Assembly (NCBI GenBank): GCA_934162655.1
Contig: CAKPJL010000001.1
Span: 51,799-115,798 of the forward strand
Reading direction: 5' to 3'
Length of the DNA: 64,000 bases
Source of the DNA: an uncultured Clostridia bacterium
GTDB lineage: Bacteria; Bacillota; Clostridia; TANB77; CAG-465
Shown: piece by piece, positions 1 to 8,695 of the stretch
How positions within the stretch are numbered: position 1 is the stretch's first letter
Layout: each line of letters opens with the position of its first letter
Translations under genes and position numbers: made by a program
The notes under the pieces: model-generated
The model's input: the letters and a program-made list of their open reading frames with translations, nothing else
What the model was told of the DNA's origin: nothing
Database searches by the model: none

Positions 1-1025
1 TCAAGATGAGACGGTCTTATTGCTTCATGGGCATCTTGTGCATCCTTTTTGGTTTTAAAGTATCTATTTTCGTAATATTTTTCTCCATATTTATTTTCAA
101 TATAATCTTTTGCCATTCTTCTTGCATCATCAGAAATTCTAACAGAATCTGTTCTCATATATGTAATATATCCAGATTCGTATAATCTTTGTGCTACCAT
201 CATTGTTTTCTTTACTGAAAATCCAAATTTTCTTGATGCATCTTGTTGAAGTGATGATGTAGTAAAAGGAGGGGCAGGATTTCTTTTCTTTTGAGCTTTT
301 TTAATATCAGTAATCTTATAGTCCTTTTTGTCAATGCTTTTTAATATTTCATTTACTCTTACCTCATCTTTTAGTTCAATTTTACCGTTTTTATCGCCAT
401 AAAATTTAGCAAGAATTTCTTCTTTTCCCTTTAGCAGCAACGCTTCTATTGTCCAGTATTCTTCTTTTACAAAATTTCTTATTTCACGTTCTCTATCCAT
501 TATAATTTTTAGAGCGACGGATTGTACTCTACCAGCACTAAGTCCTTTTTTTACTTTTTTCCATAGAAGTGGTGATATCTTATATCCAACAATTCTATCT
601 AATATTCTTCTAGCCTGTTGTGCATTAACTAAAGCATTATCTATTTTTCTTGGGCTTTTTATTGCATTTTTTACTGCATCTTTTGTAATTTCATTAAATT
701 CTATTCTACATTTTTCATCTTCATCTATTTTTAGCGTATTTTTTAAATGCCAAGCTATTGCCTCACCTTCTCTATCAGGGTCGGTTGCAAGATATATTTT
801 ATCTGCCTTTTTAGCTTTTTGCTTTATTTCTTTTATTATCTTAGCCTTGCCACGCATTGCAATATATTCTGGTTTAAAATCATGTTCTACATCTACTGCA
901 AATTTACTTGCAGGTAAATCTATTATATGACCTTGTGAAGCTATCACATCATAATCTTTTCCCAAATATTTCTTTATTGTAGTAGCCTTGGAAGGCGACT
1001 CTACTATTACTAATTTCTTTGACAC
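1..1025 (-). CDS. topA: DNA topoisomerase I, N-terminal part (cut by window edge)
   Basis: Type IA topoisomerase that relaxes negative supercoils by single-strand passage. About 341 residues are visible; the C-terminal part lies beyond base 1. The start is a GTG at 1025, preceded by AGAGGG on the minus strand. The protein opens [20 protein letters not shown], the TOPRIM beginning, followed by the acidic TOPRIM motif DPDREGEA near residue 77. The segment [12 protein letters not shown] and, near residue 300, the active-site region YITYMRTDS with its catalytic Tyr are present. It lies downstream of spoIIP on the same strand but has its own promoter. Identification is secure; total length and zinc-finger content cannot be judged here. 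Confidence 0.96.
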   Translation of the reverse strand, partial: MSKKLVIVESPSKATTIKKYLGKDYDVIASQGHIIDLPASKFAVDVEHDFKPEYIAMRGKAKIIKEIKQKAKKADKIYLATDPDREGEAIAWHLKNTLKIDEDEKCRIEFNEITKDAVKNAIKSPRKIDNALVNAQQARRILDRIVGYKISPLLWKKVKKGLSAGRVQSVALKIIMDREREIRNFVKEEYWTIEALLLKGKEEILAKFYGDKNGKIELKDEVRVNEILKSIDKKDYKITDIKKAQKKRNPAPPFTTSSLQQDASRKFGFSVKKTMMVAQRLYESGYITYMRTDSVRISDDARRMAKDYIENKYGEKYYENRYFKTKKDAQDAHEAIRPSHL

Positions 1026-1057
1026 TATTATACCCTCTTTATTAAACATTAATTTTC

Positions 1058-1087
1058 ATTATATATCAAAGATATAATTCATGTCAA
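1058..1087 (-). promoter_or_regulatory. Promoter of topA
   Basis: On the minus strand TTGACA (1087-1082) and TATAAT (1063-1058) are separated by 18 bp, a full-consensus housekeeping promoter. The -35 box overlaps the last codons of spoIIP, so topA need not depend on spoIIP transcription. Confidence 0.7.
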
Positions 1088-2259
1088 TCTTTATAAATTA
1101 TATTTAACAAATTTGTTATACATCTAGTGGCATTTTGAGCATCCTCTATTGTATTACCAGATGCACCTATTTCAATTAATAAAGAATACTTATTTAAATC
1201 TTGATTATATACTGAATTTCTTATGTACATAGGCCTAAATAGCCCCGGATATATTTGCTCTCCCAGATAATTTAGCTTTAAGGCTAATTTTAAATTATCT
1301 TCAAAATAAGGATTTGGGCTATCTTTGCTACCTGCACCTACGACTAACATTACACGAGCAACTTCTACTCCTCTTATATTTACCATAGGTCTAAAATCCA
1401 AATCTTCTATTGCATCTCTATGAACATCTATTGCTATTCCAAATCCGCCATATGATGATACTGCATTTTGTAGAGTTACTCTTGATTTAGCATATGCACT
1501 AGTATATGTACCATAATCGTGGGGTGTTGTTTCCTGCACTGCTGTAAATCCCTTTTCATTTAAGTTATTAGAAAATTCTTTTGCTATTCTTAACATATTA
1601 TAATTAGCATCTGTTGTTCTTCTAATTCCAGTATATTCAAATTGATATTTACTAGAATTTGCATATGATTCTGATGTATGTGTATTGTAGAGTAATATTT
1701 TATCACTTTTTTTAGTAAGTATAGGATTTACACTAGAAATTATATCACTGTAATTAATATTTCTATTATATGAATAGTTTAGTATTGAAACATTTCCTAC
1801 AAATGCTCTTTGCACATATGAACTATTTTCTGTTATAGATGTTTTAGGTACATTTGAAAATACTGCGACCTCATTTTCTATATGTGATATTTCATCAAGT
1901 GTTTGATATTCTGTTTTTATCTCCTCTACTTTTACTTCTTCTTCTTTTTTTTCTTCAATTTTATTTAATATATAATTTTTACTATTATATATTGAAAACA
2001 AAGATACTCCATTTTTAGTCAAACTTGAAATATTATCTGCTTGTCTTAAATTATTAGACATATTAAGTATAATTTTAGGATTGCTAATTAATATAGTAAG
2101 TACCGTTAAAACTATTATGCATGTAAATAATGTATTTACATTAAAATTAAACTTTAAATTGGTTATCAAATTATTTTTTATATTTGATTTTATAATTATT
2201 TTTAATACCTTTATTTTATTGTTTATTTTTTTTATAACATTTGTAAAAAAAGAAATCAT
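1084..2259 (-). CDS. spoIIP: Stage II sporulation protein P (SpoIIP)
   Basis: Membrane-anchored peptidoglycan amidase/endopeptidase which, in the known SpoIID-SpoIIM-SpoIIP machine, thins septal peptidoglycan during forespore engulfment. The 391-residue protein has one membrane segment near residues 42-62, a Lys/Glu-rich linker (about 95-120), then the C-terminal SpoIIP domain. Visible family motifs are ILLYNTHTSESY, GIAIDVHRDA and SLLIEIGASGNT, carrying the His and Glu residues expected to bind zinc. The start follows AGAGAGG by about 12 nt, a somewhat long spacing. SpoIID and SpoIIM are not in this window. Confidence 0.93.
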   Translation of the reverse strand: MISFFTNVIKKINNKIKVLKIIIKSNIKNNLITNLKFNFNVNTLFTCIIVLTVLTILISNPKIILNMSNNLRQADNISSLTKNGVSLFSIYNSKNYILNKIEEKKEEEVKVEEIKTEYQTLDEISHIENEVAVFSNVPKTSITENSSYVQRAFVGNVSILNYSYNRNINYSDIISSVNPILTKKSDKILLYNTHTSESYANSSKYQFEYTGIRRTTDANYNMLRIAKEFSNNLNEKGFTAVQETTPHDYGTYTSAYAKSRVTLQNAVSSYGGFGIAIDVHRDAIEDLDFRPMVNIRGVEVARVMLVVGAGSKDSPNPYFEDNLKLALKLNYLGEQIYPGLFRPMYIRNSVYNQDLNKYSLLIEIGASGNTIEDAQNATRCITNLLNIIYKD

Positions 2260-2320
2260 AACAAATTAAAACCTCTCTTGTTTTAATTTATATTATGATT
2301 TTCAAAATTTATTACTACTT

Positions 2321-2740
2321 CTAGTCAAGTAAATTATTTAATTCATTATTATATTTATCTAGCAATTTTATAGCCTTTTCTTTTAAATCTATAACTTCCT
2401 TTTTTACATCAAGTAGTTTTTCTCTTTCCATCTCAATTAAGCCTTCTATTCTATCTTTTTCTTGAAGAGCTTCTGCCCTTGCATCTTCAATTATTTTTCT
2501 TGCTTGATCTTCTGCTGTAATTAAAGCATTTGCAACTTTTTCTTGGCGTTCTACATAGTCTATTTCATAACGCTCTAACTTCTTTTTGATTATCGTAAGT
2601 TCATTTGCAATTCTATTTGAATCGGATTTTTCAGCTTGTAGTTTACTTTCATATTCAGCTTTAATAGCTTTAATATATTCTTCTACTTCTTTTTTATCAT
2701 ACCCAAACATCTCATTGCCGAACTTCTTATCGTTCTCCAT
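2321..2740 (-). CDS. DivIVA-domain coiled-coil protein
   Basis: A 139-residue protein. It begins with a short polar stretch and the motif FGYDKKEVEEYI, typical of the DivIVA/GpsB N-terminal membrane-binding domain, followed by almost continuous charged coiled coil (about residues 25-135). DivIVA-family proteins mark curved membranes and help place division, wall-synthesis or sporulation factors. The residues between FGYDKKEV and the coil are shorter than in B. subtilis DivIVA, so it may be a DivIVA-like paralogue rather than the main one. It has its own promoter and a good RBS (GGAGG), and stands alone between spoIIP and a WG-repeat-like protein. Confidence 0.75.
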   Translation of the reverse strand: MENDKKFGNEMFGYDKKEVEEYIKAIKAEYESKLQAEKSDSNRIANELTIIKKKLERYEIDYVERQEKVANALITAEDQARKIIEDARAEALQEKDRIEGLIEMEREKLLDVKKEVIDLKEKAIKLLDKYNNELNNLLD

Positions 2741-2777
2741 TTATACTACCTCCGTGCTACATTTAAACTACAAATAG

Positions 2778-2806
2778 ATTATAACAAAATTTGCTAGATT
2801 TTTCAA
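2778..2806 (-). promoter_or_regulatory. Promoter of the DivIVA-like gene
   Basis: Minus-strand TTGAAA (2806-2801), 17-bp spacer, TATAAT (2783-2778), about 40 nt upstream of the ATG. Confidence 0.6.
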
Positions 2807-2835
2807 TAGTTTTTAATTTAAATTTATGTAGAAAA

Positions 2836-2869
2836 GAAAAATATGGAAAATAAGATTTTCCATATTTTA
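2836..2869 (-). terminator. Intrinsic terminator of the WG-repeat-like gene
   Basis: A 13-bp stem, AAATATGGAAAAT (2840-2852) against ATTTTCCATATTT (2856-2868), with a 3-nt loop and a T-rich tail on the minus strand. It lies just after the stop of the gene at 2884. Confidence 0.7.
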
Positions 2870-2883
2870 AACATTATACTATT

Positions 2884-4416
2884 TTATTCTTCAATCTTAG
2901 CTATCTGTTCACCCTTATAATTAAAATAACCTGTTTTTAATTTAATTGCTTGAACTTTTTGATATGCACTATCAAATTTATCTTTTTCAAATCTGAATAT
3001 TTCTTTATTATCATTTATGCTAAATAAATACATATCCCCTTTTACTTTATCTGTTATTATTATATAGTTATCTAATAAAACTTCTACTTTTTCAATATTT
3101 TTAATTACAGAATTTCCTTTTAAATCTAATATTTCAAATATATCATTATTAGATTTAGATACCACTATATAATCATTAAATGCTGAGTTTGTATTTAAAG
3201 TATGAATAGATATTTCATTTCCAAGTTCTATTTCTTGCTTAGTATTTGTGTATGCCACTTTTTTTGATTCAGCGTTGACAAGTAAAACATATTTTGGATA
3301 AATTTTATCTAATAAGACATCCTCTTTTAATTTATTCAATTCAAAATCAAATAAATCTACCTTACCTGTCTCAATGTTTTTAAGTCCAAACATGCAACCG
3401 TATTCTACCATGTTATCATTTGCATATTCATAACCATTAATACTCTTATAATATTTATCTTCTTTATAGATGTCTACTCCATTTTCTACATTATTTATTA
3501 TATATGTTTCATCTTTATATGTCTTAAAGAAAATTGGTTTTCTTTCAGTTTCAAAGATTTTTACAAAATCTTTGTTAAATATTTCATAGTATCCTGCTTT
3601 GCTTTCTATAACTAAGTATTTATCAAATTTAATATCAATAGACTCTTCTCCTGATATATAATCTACTTTTAATTTTTCATTGCCTTTTTTATCTATCAAT
3701 ATATATCTATTATTCTCTGTATCTTTTACAGTATTATATTCTACCTCATATCCTTTACCAGCATATAATTGCTTTCCAGAATATGAATCAAAAATAATTT
3801 CTGTTTCTCCATCAATTATTTTAACAAGTCCTCTATCTGAATCACTATAAAGTCTCGTACCAAACTCTGCATTAACACCCTCATTTTGTGTTTCATATAT
3901 TATTTCTTTGTTAGTGGATATTCCGTAAAGTCCTTCATATGCTATCTTATATACAGGGACATCTTTTCCAAATGTAGTTATACTGTCATATACAGTATCT
4001 AATATAACCTTACCATTATATGAAATTAAACCATATTTTCCATCTTCTGACTGTACTATATAAGAACCACAAAATCTTTCATCAGATATATCATAATATT
4101 TACCAAAAGGCACTATAACCTTATTATTTTTGTTAATAACACCCTCTAATCCATCTTTTCTTGCGTTTACAGTTTCATAATCAAAATCTTGCATACTAGT
4201 ATATCCACTAAACACATAAGTTTTTCCATCATTTCCTATGTAGACAAAATTATCTTCTTCATCCCTACCAAGATAAGTAATTGTACTCATTTTCAATTTT
4301 GAAATATCTTTTTGACTTATAATATCTTTTAGATATAAAAATAATATTGTTCCTAATGTTACTACAACTAACACGATTAAAAAAATAATTAATTTTTTAA
4401 AATCTTTCATTCTCAT
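2884..4416 (-). CDS. Membrane-anchored WG-repeat-like protein
   Basis: A 510-residue protein of unknown role. An N-terminal membrane segment (about 9-29) anchors a long extracytoplasmic domain rich in beta strands. Repeating units such as GLEGVINKNNKVIVPF, KYGLISYNGKVILDTVYDSI and GLYGISTNKEIIYET follow the WG-repeat pattern (short strands around a G-[LV]-[IY] core and an 'I.P.yd.I' turn), suggesting a propeller-like fold in roughly residues 45-240. The later part is more divergent. RBS GGAGG sits 6 nt before the ATG. It is a single-gene unit with its own promoter and terminator. Confidence 0.6.
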   Translation of the reverse strand: MRMKDFKKLIIFLIVLVVVTLGTILFLYLKDIISQKDISKLKMSTITYLGRDEEDNFVYIGNDGKTYVFSGYTSMQDFDYETVNARKDGLEGVINKNNKVIVPFGKYYDISDERFCGSYIVQSEDGKYGLISYNGKVILDTVYDSITTFGKDVPVYKIAYEGLYGISTNKEIIYETQNEGVNAEFGTRLYSDSDRGLVKIIDGETEIIFDSYSGKQLYAGKGYEVEYNTVKDTENNRYILIDKKGNEKLKVDYISGEESIDIKFDKYLVIESKAGYYEIFNKDFVKIFETERKPIFFKTYKDETYIINNVENGVDIYKEDKYYKSINGYEYANDNMVEYGCMFGLKNIETGKVDLFDFELNKLKEDVLLDKIYPKYVLLVNAESKKVAYTNTKQEIELGNEISIHTLNTNSAFNDYIVVSKSNNDIFEILDLKGNSVIKNIEKVEVLLDNYIIITDKVKGDMYLFSINDNKEIFRFEKDKFDSAYQKVQAIKLKTGYFNYKGEQIAKIEE

Positions 4417-4450
4417 ATGTTTTCCTCCAAAGTATATTTATACTGACATA

Positions 4451-4479
4451 ATCATATAACAAATAAAAAAAATATTCAA
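4451..4479 (-). promoter_or_regulatory. Probable promoter of the WG-repeat-like gene
   Basis: Minus-strand TTGAAT (4479-4474), 17-bp spacer, TATGAT (4456-4451). Both boxes are one base off consensus. Confidence 0.45.
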
Positions 4480-4551
4480 CATATTTTGGAATTTTTTTAT
4501 TTTTTTTACATATATATTATTTTTTATCAAATAATATTTTTGGTGATTTAT

Positions 4552-5010
4552 ATGAATGAAAACATTTCTATGACTGATGAAGAATACAAAAAATATGTTG
4601 AAGATAAGGCAAAAAAAAGTCCAATATTTAAAGATGTATTAATAGCATTTGTATCTGGTGGACTTATATGTATAATTGGGCAAATAATTACAAATTTATT
4701 TTTGTATTATAATGTTGACAAAGAAACAGCATCAACTTGGACTTCAATTATATTAATATTTTTTGGAGCATTTTTAACATCTATTAATGTATATTCTATA
4801 ATAGGAAAATACTGTGGTGCTGGTTCTGCTGTTCCAATTACTGGTTTTTCAAATTCAATTGTATCTCCTGCAATCGAATATAAGGCAGAAGGTCATGTAC
4901 TTGGACTTGGTGCTAGTATGTTTAAGGTAGCAGGTCCTGTACTTGTATATGGTATATCTACTTCTGTTATAGTAGGACTTATATACTTTATCATAAAATT
5001 ATTTATGTAA
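4552..5010 (+). CDS. spoVAC: Stage V sporulation protein AC
   Basis: Inner-membrane component of the SpoVA channel that moves Ca-dipicolinic acid into the developing spore and releases it at germination. I start it at the ATG at 4552, preceded by GGTG; the reading frame stays open upstream but there is no better RBS. This gives 152 residues: a hydrophilic N-terminus, then membrane segments near residues 28-50, 60-82 and 125-150. The conserved pair AVPITGFSNSIVSPAIEYKAEG and GLGASMFKVAGPV is characteristic. First gene of spoVAC-D-E. Expression is expected late in the forespore (sigma-G), but I could not pick out a convincing sigma-G promoter. Confidence 0.93.
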   Translation: MNENISMTDEEYKKYVEDKAKKSPIFKDVLIAFVSGGLICIIGQIITNLFLYYNVDKETASTWTSIILIFFGAFLTSINVYSIIGKYCGAGSAVPITGFSNSIVSPAIEYKAEGHVLGLGASMFKVAGPVLVYGISTSVIVGLIYFIIKLFM

Positions 5011-5022
5011 TGGGAGGAAAAA

Positions 5023-6045
5023 ATGAAAATAGGTAAACAAACTATAAAATTAGAAAATACGCCTCAAATATTTAGGACATCTAATATAGTAGGTAAAAAA
5101 GAAATGGACGGTCCTCTTTCTTCTTATTTTGATAATTATACAGAAGATGAATTTTTTGGTGAAAAAACTTTTGAAAAAGCAGAAAGTAAACTAATTGAGA
5201 CTTGTCTAAATAGTCTTATAAAGAAAGCTAACTTAAAAAGTGAGGATATAGACTACATTTTTGGTGGAGATCTACTTAATCAATGCATTGCCAATGCTTT
5301 TTCAGTTAAAAATTTTAATATTCCCTACCTAGGACTATATGGTGCATGTTCAACATTTGTAGAATCAAGTATGTTAGCATCACTATTCGTAAACGCAGGA
5401 TATGCAAACAAGGCTATTAGTGTTACTTCTTCGCATTTTTGTACAGCTGAACGTCAATTTAGACTTCCACTAGAACATGGTAACCAAAAGTCTCCTACTG
5501 CTCAATGCACTGTTACTGGTTCTGGTTCTATGTTATTTGTAAAAAAAGATGAAAATTTAAAGGATTGTCCATATGTAACTTATGTTACTCCTGGTAAAAT
5601 AGTTGATATGGGTATAAAAGATATGACTAATATGGGAGCTGCTATGGCAGGTGCTGCAATTGATACTATTATAACACATCTAAAAGATACTAAAAGAAGT
5701 CCTGAATACTATGATGCTATAATTACCGGTGATTTAGGAGTTTTAGGCTCAGAAATATTAGTAGAGTTATGTCAAAAACAAGGATTTGATATTTCAAAAA
5801 ACCATTTTGATGCTGGTAAAATGATATACGATATAGAAGCACAAGATGCACATTGCGGTGGAAGTGGTTGTGGCTGCATTGCAAGTGTGTTTACTAGTTA
5901 TTTTTTTAATCAGTTAAAGTCTAAACAAATTAACAAAGTTCTTGTCGTAGCAACTGGTGCACTAATGAGTACAGTATCTTCAATGCAAGGTCAATCAATA
6001 CCTGGAATTGCTCACGCAATAGCAATAGAAAATGAGGTGGAATAA
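5023..6045 (+). CDS. spoVAD: Stage V sporulation protein AD
   Basis: The soluble, thiolase-fold subunit of the SpoVA system; the B. subtilis homologue binds dipicolinic acid. It is 340 residues, the usual length. The thiolase-like segment LGLYGACSTFVESSMLAS (about 105-122) and the Gly-rich turn GGSGCGCIASV (about 283-293) are clear. Start ATG follows GGGAGG by 7 nt and sits 12 nt after spoVAC, with spoVAE only 2 nt downstream, so the three are translated as one operon. Confidence 0.95.
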   Translation: MKIGKQTIKLENTPQIFRTSNIVGKKEMDGPLSSYFDNYTEDEFFGEKTFEKAESKLIETCLNSLIKKANLKSEDIDYIFGGDLLNQCIANAFSVKNFNIPYLGLYGACSTFVESSMLASLFVNAGYANKAISVTSSHFCTAERQFRLPLEHGNQKSPTAQCTVTGSGSMLFVKKDENLKDCPYVTYVTPGKIVDMGIKDMTNMGAAMAGAAIDTIITHLKDTKRSPEYYDAIITGDLGVLGSEILVELCQKQGFDISKNHFDAGKMIYDIEAQDAHCGGSGCGCIASVFTSYFFNQLKSKQINKVLVVATGALMSTVSSMQGQSIPGIAHAIAIENEVE

Positions 6046-6047
6046 AT

Positions 6048-6407
6048 ATGTTTATGGAATACTTGAAAGTTTTTTTTACTGGTGGATTTATATGTGCTAT
6101 CGCCCAAATTTTAATAGACAAAACTAAACTTACACCCGCAAGAATACTCGTTATATATGTTACACTAGGAGTAATATTTACAGCAATTGGTATATATTCA
6201 CCTCTTGTTGAATTTGGAAAATGTGGTGCAACTGTACCAATATCTGGATTTGGGTATTCACTTTGCAAAGGCGTATTTAAGGCAGTCGACGAGATGGGAA
6301 TTATTGGAATATTTGTTGGAGGAGTAAAAGCAACATCTGCTGGAATTTGTGCTGCTGTAATTTTTGGTTATATTGCTTCTCTTGTTGCAAAGCCAAAACT
6401 AAAATAA
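6048..6407 (+). CDS. spoVAE: Stage V sporulation protein AE
   Basis: Small integral membrane subunit (119 residues) of the SpoVA dipicolinate channel, of the SpoVAEb type. It has about four hydrophobic segments. The motif CGATVPISGFGYSLCKG parallels the AVPITGFSNS motif of SpoVAC, reflecting the known relationship between the two subunits. It starts 2 nt after spoVAD. A second ATG two codons later cannot be excluded. The operon carries only C, D and E, the minimal set usual in Clostridia. Confidence 0.93.
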   Translation: MFMEYLKVFFTGGFICAIAQILIDKTKLTPARILVIYVTLGVIFTAIGIYSPLVEFGKCGATVPISGFGYSLCKGVFKAVDEMGIIGIFVGGVKATSAGICAAVIFGYIASLVAKPKLK

Positions 6408-6471
6408 ATATTAAGTATAAAAAATATTTTTAGAGTAATAATATATATGTGATTTAATGGAGGTAATATTT

Positions 6472-6654
6472 ATGGATAATTTAAATCAATTAGAAATTCA
6501 AAACATAAGACACATATGCGGTCATGCAACTGGTTTTTGTGACAAAATTGCTTACTATAAGACAATATGTCAAGACACTAATGAAACAGAAGTACTTGAA
6601 AAAATTTGTGGAAGTTTAACAAATTTAAAAAGTGAACTTTCACAAATGTTATAG
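6472..6654 (+). CDS. Small hypothetical protein in spore-coat-like pair
   Basis: A 60-residue protein starting at the ATG at 6472, which has a strong GGAGGT 9 nt upstream. No firm family. It contains three Cys (HICGHATGFC and TICQD) and an amphipathic helix at the C-terminus. Its partner 12 nt downstream looks like a CotF-type coat protein, and this one has a similar two-helix layout (helix-turn-helix ending in Leu-rich QML), so a truncated ferritin-like coat fragment is possible. Position directly after spoVAE suggests expression during sporulation. Confidence 0.6.
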   Translation: MDNLNQLEIQNIRHICGHATGFCDKIAYYKTICQDTNETEVLEKICGSLTNLKSELSQML

Positions 6655-6666
6655 GAGGTAATAATT

Positions 6667-6909
6667 ATGAATGAAAAAACAGCAATAAGTGATAGTTTAT
6701 CATCACTAAATTCAATGATTACATTATTAAATTATTCAATAGAACAATCTAACAATATGAGCTTTAGAAACGCTTTAATATCTTCTAGAAATAACTTAGA
6801 AAACATCCAATGGGAAATTTATCAAATAGCAAAACAAAAAGGATTTTATATTCCTGCTGCACCTGCTGGAGCAGCAGATATCGATCAAGTTAAAAATTCT
6901 ATATCTTAG
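6667..6909 (+). CDS. CotF-like spore coat protein
   Basis: An 80-residue protein. The second half follows the pattern of the C-terminal CotF/Coat_F domain: a helix ending in RNALISSRNNLENIQWEIYQ followed by AKQKGFYIPAAPA, matching the usual 'ifnymnekGwYpv' ending. These ferritin-like helical proteins are found in the coats of Bacillus and Clostridium spores. It is the last gene of the spoVA-side group; the strong terminator at 6911-6944 follows at once. Confidence 0.65.
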   Translation: MNEKTAISDSLSSLNSMITLLNYSIEQSNNMSFRNALISSRNNLENIQWEIYQIAKQKGFYIPAAPAGAADIDQVKNSIS

Positions 6910-6910
6910 A

Positions 6911-6944
6911 AAAAAAACCACGTGGCCTCACGTGGTTTTCTTAA
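6911..6944. terminator. Bidirectional terminator
   Basis: An 11-bp perfect stem, AAAACCACGTG (6914-6924) and CACGTGGTTTT (6929-6939), with a 4-nt loop, an A-run before it and a T-run after it. It can end both the plus-strand coat genes and the minus-strand recA operon. Confidence 0.85.
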
Positions 6945-7012
6945 AATAAAACATTTTCATTACAAAATAAAATATAATAAACTTGCAGTTACCATATTTA
7001 AGTCTTTAATGA

Positions 7013-7462
7013 CTATATCATAATATCATTATCTTCTAATCTTCTTGGCTTTTTCATTTTTATATTATGATCATTTGTTTTTTCAATATCTTTTTTATTA
7101 AAATCCATTCCAATTGATCTTAATTCTTGCTTTCTTGCAATAAGTGGATTTAGTCTGCTTTTTATGAAAAATTCAACATACATATCTGTTGCCTCTTTCC
7201 TTGTAAGTTTAACTTTATTACTTGTTGCATCTTTTGTATCTACTTTAAAAAATTCTCCATTTTCATATTTTAATTGGATCATGCCATCTGTATATATTAC
7301 TTTATTTTGGCTTGATGGAATAGATATTTTGCTTAGTTCTTTACTATAATCAAATATTTCAGATGCTTCAGATACTTTAGTCCTTTGTTTATTTGCTTTG
7401 GTTATAATTTCCTTTACTTCACTATCACTTATATCTACAACACTTATTTTATTTTCATTCAT
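7013..7462 (-). CDS. Hypothetical protein at the end of the recA operon
   Basis: A 149-residue, soluble, highly charged protein with no membrane segment and no family I recognise. A central stretch (about 55-80) looks like a small beta unit, and the rest is helical with a basic C-terminus. Its ATG overlaps the mrnC stop by 4 nt (ATGA), and AAAGGAG lies within mrnC, so it is translationally coupled to mini-RNase III. Confidence 0.6.
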   Translation of the reverse strand: MNENKISVVDISDSEVKEIITKANKQRTKVSEASEIFDYSKELSKISIPSSQNKVIYTDGMIQLKYENGEFFKVDTKDATSNKVKLTRKEATDMYVEFFIKSRLNPLIARKQELRSIGMDFNKKDIEKTNDHNIKMKKPRRLEDNDIMI

Positions 7463-7869
7463 TTGTTTGTATTCTCCTTTACAATTTCTATACTAGCCTT
7501 TATAATTTCTTCAAGTCTTGAAATATCGTTTTTTAAATATAAATATCCGAGCAAAGCTTCATAGCCTGTCGCTTTTTTATATGATATAACATCAACATGC
7601 TTGGAAACAGTATTTATATTTGTATTTCTTCCTCTCTTATAAACTAATTTTTCTTTTTCATCTAAACTATCATAAATCTTATCTATTATATTTGACTGTG
7701 CTTTAGCACTAACATACATAATAGATTTATTATGTAATTTTCCTGTATTGGTATTTGAAATTGAAATTAAATATGTCCTAATATATACATTATATATAGC
7801 ATCACCTACAAAAGCTAAATTTTGTTGTGACACATTTTGTAGATCTATTTTTTTTATAAAATCTTCCAT
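7459..7869 (-). CDS. mrnC: Mini-ribonuclease III
   Basis: RNase III-like endonuclease without the double-stranded RNA binding domain; in B. subtilis it matures 23S rRNA. The 136-residue length is standard. The N-terminal LAFVGDAIYNVYIRTYL carries the catalytic Asp, and AKAQSNIID and ATGYEALLGYLYL (with the second acidic residue) follow as in the family. It starts 8 nt after scpA and overlaps the next gene by 4 nt. In many Firmicutes mrnC sits with cysS; here it is within a recA-led run. Confidence 0.9.
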   Translation of the reverse strand: MEDFIKKIDLQNVSQQNLAFVGDAIYNVYIRTYLISISNTNTGKLHNKSIMYVSAKAQSNIIDKIYDSLDEKEKLVYKRGRNTNINTVSKHVDVISYKKATGYEALLGYLYLKNDISRLEEIIKASIEIVKENTNK

Positions 7870-7877
7870 TTTTACTC

Positions 7878-8675
7878 CTACTCTAATATAGTTGTTAAAT
7901 CAACATCGAAATTAGCACTATCACACTTTACAACATTAATATCTGAAAATAAATATTCTTGTTCAAGTGACACTTGTTTTAATTTACTAAGTTCAAGAAC
8001 TCCCAAAAAAGCTGTAGCTACTTCTATATTATCACATTTTGAAGTGTCATACATATGATTAAAATTCATATTTTTATTTTCTTTTAAATAGTTTACTATT
8101 TGCGTTACTTTATCTTTTACTGTTACTTTTTCATATATTGCAATTTTATCTATAAGTTTAGCATTTTTATTAATTTTATTTTCATTTCTTCTCAAAATTG
8201 AAATATAAACATTATAAATTTCTGTTTTATCAAGAGCTTGTCCTGTATATTTTGTTTCTCTTTTATAGTTTATCTTCTCATATGGTTTAGAAAAACTTCC
8301 AAAATTTATTTGATACATATTAGCAATTGATGAAGATATTTCTTTATATTTCTTATACTCTATAATTCTTGAAATTATGTCTTGCTCTGTTTGACCTTCA
8401 TCTTCATCTTCTTTTTTCTCTATTTCAGGTAATAATTTTTTTGCTTTTATATCCAAAAGAGTTGCTGCCATTACAACAAATTCTGAAGCAATTTCAATAT
8501 TTTCTTCTGTCATTTCATTTAAATAATTAATGTATTTATCAGTCAAATCACTAAGACAAATATCAAATATATTCATTTTATGTTTAGATATCAAGAATAA
8601 CAAAAGATCCATAGGCCCTTCAAAATTATCTATTTTTATATTATATTTTTCCTTATTTAATATATCATCTCTCAT
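7878..8675 (-). CDS. scpA: Segregation and condensation protein A
   Basis: Kleisin subunit of the SMC-ScpA-ScpB condensin. The 265-residue protein shows the N-terminal signature FEGPMDLLLFLISKHKMNI that binds the SMC neck, EFVVMAATLLDIKAKKLLP in the middle, and the winged-helix C-terminus VATAFLGVLELSKLKQVSLEQ. scpB, often its neighbour, is not seen here. It lies 20 nt after deoD and 8 nt before mrnC, in the recA-led run. Confidence 0.94.
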   Translation of the reverse strand: MRDDILNKEKYNIKIDNFEGPMDLLLFLISKHKMNIFDICLSDLTDKYINYLNEMTEENIEIASEFVVMAATLLDIKAKKLLPEIEKKEDEDEGQTEQDIISRIIEYKKYKEISSSIANMYQINFGSFSKPYEKINYKRETKYTGQALDKTEIYNVYISILRRNENKINKNAKLIDKIAIYEKVTVKDKVTQIVNYLKENKNMNFNHMYDTSKCDNIEVATAFLGVLELSKLKQVSLEQEYLFSDINVVKCDSANFDVDLTTILE

Positions 8676-8695
8676 TTATAATGTTTTCTCCCTTT

